DNA from: an uncultured Bacilli bacterium
GTDB lineage: Bacteria > Bacillota_I > Bacilli_A > RF39 > UBA660
Direction: 5' to 3'
Assembly (NCBI GenBank): GCA_947629075.1
Contig: CANRCI010000018.1
Location: 1 to 16,729, forward strand
Length of the DNA: 16,729 nt
Translations under genes and position numbers: made by a program
Shown here: piece after piece, positions 13,270 through 16,729 of the stretch
Numbering within the stretch: the stretch's first letter is position 1
Layout of the letters: each line of letters begins with the position of its first letter
Notes under the pieces: model-generated
Told to the model about the DNA's origin: nothing
The model's input: only the letters and a program-made list of their open reading frames with translations
Databases searched by the model: none

Positions 13270-15298
13270 TTATCTCTATTATTTTATATTTTTAATCAGT
13301 CTAATTGTTTTTGCTATATCTATATCAAATCCCATTAAAAGTAAAAATTATACTTCGTTTGAAGGAATTGTTACTAATATAAAGGTAACTAATTATGTAA
13401 GTTTAGAAATAAAAAATGCTAAAGATAAAATAATTGGAACTTATTACTTAAAAGATGATGAAAAACTAAATTTAGATTTAGGTGATAGAGTTAAAGTTTC
13501 AGGTAAAGCTAAGACAATATTAAAAAATACTAATCCCAATTTATTCAATTATAAAAATTATTTAGCTAGTAAAAAGATATTTAATAAAATTGAGATAGAG
13601 AACATATATCGCCTTAAGAAAAATACGAATATTTTTTATAAGATAAAAAAGGATTTAAATAATAATATTTCTCAAAGAAAAAATGCTCCTTATTTAAGGG
13701 CCTTTATTATGGGTGATACTTCAGATATCAAAATCGCTGTAAAAAATAAATACTTATCTCTAGGGGTAAACCATTTATTTGCCATTAGTGGTATGCACAT
13801 ATCTTTGATTACTGGAACTATTTTACTGGTTTTAAAAAAGCTGAAAGTGGAAGAGACTAAACGCTATTTAATTACTTCTTTATTTCTCGTTTTCTATATG
13901 TTTATCACTTCGTTTTCAGCTTCTGTCCTAAGAAGTGGCTTATTTTTCATCTTTTTAGCAGTTAATAACGTTTATTATTTCAATATCAAACCCCAAAATG
14001 TTTTACTACTGGTAATCAGTTTGATCATTATTCAAAATCCTTTTATCATATACAATACTGGTTTTATTTATTCTTCGGTAATAAGTTTTACTTTGCTTAT
14101 AGAAAGTAAAAATTTAGAGAAAAATAATAACTATTTAATAAATCTTTTTCAAGTTTCACTGATATCTTTTATTGCCAGTTTTTTAATTACTGTTACTAAT
14201 AATTTTGAAATAAATGTTTTGAGTACCATCTTTAATCTCTTTTATGTACCATTTGTCAGTTATCTCTTATTGCCACTTTGCTTTATCAATTTATTTTTAC
14301 CGATTACTGATCCCATCTTATCGTTGTTAGTGAAGTTTTTAGAGAGCTTAACTCTGATGTTAGGTAATGTCAAATCGAAAATAATCTTATCACAAATCAA
14401 TTTACCATTATTAATTCTTTACTTATTAATCATCTTTTTAATTCTTTTTAAAAGAAGAATAATTTATTATTTTTTACTTATAATATTAATAGTTTTTCAT
14501 CACAATATCAATTTTTTCTTTCCCAGTAGTTACATCATGATGATCGATATCGGTCAAGGTGATTCCATTATCGTTCACAGCAATAATGAAACCGTTTTAA
14601 TCGATACTGGTGGTAAAGAATTTACATTTAAAAACAGTAACAATTCTAATACTATTGCATATAATACAACGTATCCACTTCTCAAATCATTAGGAATTAA
14701 AAAAATCGATCGGCTCATTTTAACTCATGGGGATAACGATCATCTTGGTGAAGCTAAGAATTTGATAGATTTGATCGAAGTCGATAAAGTCTATTTCAAT
14801 CTAGGAAAGAGAAATAAAAATGAATTAGATTTGATCGAAAAACTTGAATCCAAAAAGATTAAATATACGACCTCATATGAAAATTTAACTTTCAAAGTAG
14901 GTAATTTTAAGTTTTGGCAATTAAATAGGGAATATGATGACGAGAATACTTCTAGTAGTATCTATCTTGCTGAAATAGATGGTTATAAAATACTTTTTAC
15001 TGGTGATGCCTCTTGTGAGAGTGAAAAATATATCCTAACTAAACTAGATACTAAAATTGATATTTTAAAAGTAGGACATCATGGTTCAAAGACTTCGACT
15101 AGTGAAGAGTTATTAGATAGTTTAGCTCCGCAAATTGCTCTGATATCTTCCGGTCGCGATAATAAATTTAATCATCCCCATCGTCAAGTGGTTGATTTAT
15201 TACGAAGTAAAAAAGTGTCAATTTACAATACTCAGACTTCTGGTGCAATCGAGATAAATTTTAAGAAAAATGTCACCATTTCGCCGTATTTTAAATAA
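13238..15298 (+). CDS. comEC: ComEC, DNA uptake channel
   Basis: A 686-residue membrane channel that takes one strand of the incoming DNA into the cell; the C-terminal metallo-beta-lactamase domain is thought to degrade the other strand. An N-terminal helix pair is followed by an OB-like exported region (about 37-125), the competence domain with AISGMHIS (182-189) and many helices to about 425, and the beta-lactamase-type domain from about 434. That domain has IDIGQGDS, HGDNDH (497-502, metal site), GDAS, GHHGSK (613-618) and FNHPH. All key residues are present, so the nuclease could be active. The start is TTG 13238, with GGTGAAAG eight bases upstream; a GTG at 13226 has no ribosome site. 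It overlaps comEA by 32 bases, so the two are translationally coupled. The upstream half is more AT-rich than comEA. Confidence 0.95.
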   Translation: MLKLRKILLCDYLYYFIFLISLIVFAISISNPIKSKNYTSFEGIVTNIKVTNYVSLEIKNAKDKIIGTYYLKDDEKLNLDLGDRVKVSGKAKTILKNTNPNLFNYKNYLASKKIFNKIEIENIYRLKKNTNIFYKIKKDLNNNISQRKNAPYLRAFIMGDTSDIKIAVKNKYLSLGVNHLFAISGMHISLITGTILLVLKKLKVEETKRYLITSLFLVFYMFITSFSASVLRSGLFFIFLAVNNVYYFNIKPQNVLLLVISLIIIQNPFIIYNTGFIYSSVISFTLLIESKNLEKNNNYLINLFQVSLISFIASFLITVTNNFEINVLSTIFNLFYVPFVSYLLLPLCFINLFLPITDPILSLLVKFLESLTLMLGNVKSKIILSQINLPLLILYLLIIFLILFKRRIIYYFLLIILIVFHHNINFFFPSSYIMMIDIGQGDSIIVHSNNETVLIDTGGKEFTFKNSNNSNTIAYNTTYPLLKSLGIKKIDRLILTHGDNDHLGEAKNLIDLIEVDKVYFNLGKRNKNELDLIEKLESKKIKYTTSYENLTFKVGNFKFWQLNREYDDENTSSSIYLAEIDGYKILFTGDASCESEKYILTKLDTKIDILKVGHHGSKTSTSEELLDSLAPQIALISSGRDNKFNHPHRQVVDLLRSKKVSIYNTQTSGAIEINFKKNVTISPYFK

Positions 15299-15309
15299 AA
15301 TACAGTAGT

Positions 15310-15365
15310 CGCTATCGCAAAGTATAGCGTTTATATAGATTGAGGACATTTGTCCTCTTTTTTTT
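15310..15365 (+). terminator. Tandem hairpins ending the com operon
   Basis: CGCTAT (15310-15315) and ATAGCG (15324-15329) form a first weak hairpin. GAGGAC (15342-15347) and GTCCTC (15352-15357) form a strong stem with ATTT loop followed by T8 (15358-15365), a clear intrinsic terminator. Confidence 0.85.
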
Positions 15366-15372
15366 ATAAATC

Positions 15373-15401
15373 TTGAATTTGATTTAAAAAACTGGTAGAA
15401 T
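15373..15401 (+). promoter_or_regulatory. Promoter of the HD-domain gene
   Basis: TTGAAT (15373-15378) and TAGAAT (15396-15401) are 17 bases apart, about 17 bases before the AAGAAGGAA ribosome site. Confidence 0.7.
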
Positions 15402-15432
15402 GTAATTACTTGTTAAGAAGGAATGTGAAAAT

Positions 15433-15939
15433 ATGCTAAATGTTTATAACGATAGAAAGTACATGAGTATGGTTCAAGATATCGTTGAAAACGAAGAATT
15501 TCAAAAGACTAGAAATTTTACTCATCATCAAAATAATCGTTTTGATCATTCTCTTAGAGTATCTTATTATTCTTATAAGATATCTAAACTTTTACATCTA
15601 AGTACTGAAGAAGTAGCGAGAGCTGGTCTATTACATGATTTCTTTCTAGTAAATAATCAGGGACTTGATAAAAAGGATCGTATGAAGGTTATGGTTGAAC
15701 ATCCTAACGAAGCAGTTATCAATTCCAAAAAGTATTTTACTTTAACGGAAAAGGAAGAAGATATCATCAAAACTCATATGTTTCCGATAGGTTCACAAGT
15801 ACCAAAATACTTGGAGAGTTGGATAGTTGATATCGTCGATGATGGAGTTGCACTATACGAAGCTAGTGTTACAACGCGAAAGCATATCACGGCAGTATCT
15901 AATTTCCTATTAATATTTTTGATCAATTACCTAAGATAA
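15433..15939 (+). CDS. HD-domain phosphohydrolase family protein
   Basis: A 168-residue cytoplasmic protein with an HD domain. The metal and catalytic set is visible: His39 in RFDHSLRV, His68-Asp69 in GLLHDF, His90, His115 and Asp136 or Asp137. HD proteins hydrolyse phosphoester bonds, often of nucleotides; the substrate here is not known. RAGLLHDFFL, IIKTHMFP and PKYLESWIVDIVDD agree with a conserved small HD family in Firmicutes, as I recall it. The C-terminus (about 150-168) is hydrophobic (FLLIFLINYLR) and could be a helix or a membrane-touching tail. ATG 15433 has AAGGA at 15418-15422. It has its own promoter and terminator, so it is a single-gene unit and not part of the com operon. Not a full-length RelA or dGTPase homolog: far too short. 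Confidence 0.85.
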   Translation: MLNVYNDRKYMSMVQDIVENEEFQKTRNFTHHQNNRFDHSLRVSYYSYKISKLLHLSTEEVARAGLLHDFFLVNNQGLDKKDRMKVMVEHPNEAVINSKKYFTLTEKEEDIIKTHMFPIGSQVPKYLESWIVDIVDDGVALYEASVTTRKHITAVSNFLLIFLINYLR

Positions 15940-15952
15940 CTTAGGTTTTTTT
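15929..15952 (+). terminator. Intrinsic terminator of the HD-domain gene
   Basis: ACCTAAG (15929-15935) and CTTAGGT (15940-15946) form a 7-bp stem with a 4-base loop and a T-run to 15952. The stop codon TAA lies in the loop. Confidence 0.85.
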
Positions 15953-15973
15953 CTTTATTTAATTTAAAAAGTG

Positions 15974-16000
15974 TGATATAATATGCGACTTGTAAGGGAG
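15974..16000 (+). promoter_or_regulatory. Extended -10 promoter and Shine-Dalgarno of the repeat protein
   Basis: TGATATAAT (15974-15982) is an extended -10 with perfect TATAAT; the -35 is weak, as usual for such promoters. AAGGGAG (15994-16000) stands six bases before ATG 16007. Confidence 0.65.
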
Positions 16001-16006
16001 TAAAAG

Positions 16007-16729
16007 ATGAAAAATAAAAAATATCAAGAAGAGTACTACCAGGAAGCGGCGTTGATGTGGCGAAAAGAAAATCCTGATGTTTTATTCATTCCGCAACGTG
16101 CGGTGGTAACTTTGAAAAAAGGACATAAAATGCCATCAGGTGTAGTCTTGACGGAAGATGTGAGTATCGGGATTGGAAATCGTATGAAAACGATGCGTAA
16201 ATATCAAAACCTAACGGAACAAGAAAAGGAATTTTGGAAAGATTTTGGACTTTATGTAAGTTCGATTCCAACTGAGGAAGAATATCGATTAGCTGCTTTG
16301 AAATATGAGAATGAACATCCTGAAAAAAGAGGAATACCTAAAGCGGCGAAAATAGAAATAGATGTAGAAACCGAAAACGGTGTTTTTAAAAAGATGATCA
16401 ATATCGGTCTGAGAATTTATACGATGCGTAGACATATCGATTCACTACCAAGTGAAGTAAAAGATTTTTGGGCAACCCACGGATTATTTGAATTGGAAAA
16501 TAAAAAAGAAGATTACAAACAGGCCTTTATTATTTGGCGTAAAGAAAATCCTCATCGTATCGCTCCTACTCAAAATCAAAAAATAGTTATTGATGGTAAA
16601 AATATTAATATCGGTTACAAATATAATGTTCTTCGTGACGGTATCGAAAAGATGAGTGATGAAGAATTAGCTTTTTGGCAAGAGGCTGGAATTTTTTTAG
16701 ATACTCCGACTGAGGAAGAGTATCGTGAA
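16007..16729 (+). CDS. Partial tandem-repeat protein, helicase-associated-like repeats
   Basis: An open frame of 241 codons from ATG 16007 to the right edge with no stop; the gene continues outside. It holds at least three degenerate repeats of about 70-80 residues and the start of a fourth: roughly 10-83, 92-163, 169-231 and 238 on. Each has a helix with an aromatic and KENP/NEHP (WRKENPD 18-24, YENEHPE 100-106, WRKENPH 177-183), a middle G...IxIG segment (IGIG 54-57, INIG 131-134, INIG 200-203), and an ending FW...G (76-81, 154-159, 223-228). TEEEYR opens repeats 2 and 4. This pattern resembles the helicase-associated (HA, PF03457) domain, which has aromatic, GxxLGxW and GxxW positions, but the match is by eye. 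No helicase motif is in the visible part. Codons GCG, ACG and CGT look more frequent than in the neighbours. Function unknown; DNA or RNA binding is a guess. Confidence 0.8.
   Translation, partial: MKNKKYQEEYYQEAALMWRKENPDVLFIPQRAVVTLKKGHKMPSGVVLTEDVSIGIGNRMKTMRKYQNLTEQEKEFWKDFGLYVSSIPTEEEYRLAALKYENEHPEKRGIPKAAKIEIDVETENGVFKKMINIGLRIYTMRRHIDSLPSEVKDFWATHGLFELENKKEDYKQAFIIWRKENPHRIAPTQNQKIVIDGKNINIGYKYNVLRDGIEKMSDEELAFWQEAGIFLDTPTEEEYRE

Noticed and set aside
15433..15939. HD protein as a CRISPR Cas3 or CBASS/Thoeris-type defence effector
   Set aside because: No helicase, nucleotidyltransferase or TIR partner is nearby and the gene has its own promoter and terminator; it looks like a small housekeeping HD protein.
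16086..16271. Minus-strand open frame of 61 residues
   Set aside because: Antisense to the repeat protein, which has a promoter, a ribosome site and internal repeats.
1..16729. CRISPR array, insertion sequence or prophage
   Set aside because: No regularly spaced direct repeats, no transposase or integrase-like protein and no terminal inverted repeats around gene blocks were seen.
1..16729. Mycoplasma-type genetic code
   Set aside because: Tryptophans in conserved motifs are TGG, and comEA ends at a TGA inside the comEC overlap, so TGA is a stop.

Overview
The window is very AT-rich DNA with short intergenic gaps, strong AGGAGG or AGGTGG ribosome binding sites, and TTG and GTG starts next to ATG. 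TGA works as a stop (comEA ends in TGA) and tryptophan is TGG, so the standard bacterial code fits and the mycoplasma code does not. FtsW, ComEA/ComEC, an XRE regulator with a DUF2975-like membrane part and a YrzE/YetF pair beside tgt point to a low-GC Bacillota with a cell wall, most likely an uncultured, host-associated member of class Bacilli. The lineage is an inference.

Region 1 (1-2250): a short-chain dehydrogenase whose Shine-Dalgarno sequence has no normally placed start codon; a membrane-anchored XRE regulator on the minus strand with dyads in its promoter; a minus-strand elongator tRNA-Met with its own promoter and terminator. Region 2 (2368-8176): mostly surface proteins of unknown role. 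They are a single-pass protein with a charged helical cytoplasmic tail, an ABC exporter half-transporter read through a terminator-like hairpin, a convergent two-gene unit (lipoprotein plus cytoplasmic partner), and a second single-pass protein with a disordered tail. Region 3 (8200-11246): a class I glutamine amidotransferase-like hydrolase co-transcribed with tgt, then divergent YrzE-like and YetF-like membrane genes, which recalls the Bacillus tgt neighbourhood. Region 4 (11268-15298): ftsW, comEA and comEC in one direction. comEA sits behind a hairpin that contains its own Shine-Dalgarno sequence, and comEC overlaps comEA. Region 5 (15373-end): a small HD-domain hydrolase and the start of a repeat protein that runs off the window. 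That protein resembles tandem helicase-associated (HA-like) repeats.

Recurring themes: promoters sit very close to their genes, so several Shine-Dalgarno sequences lie at the extreme 5' end of the transcript; convergent genes share two-way terminators; and several exported domains carry even numbers of cysteines, which suggests disulfide formation outside the membrane. No mobile element, CRISPR array, rRNA or phage gene is visible. No gene-free stretch exceeds about 235 bases. The most novel item is the truncated repeat protein at the right edge. Next come the leader hairpins before comEA and the ABC gene, and the matching 20-base arms around the divergent YrzE/YetF starts.
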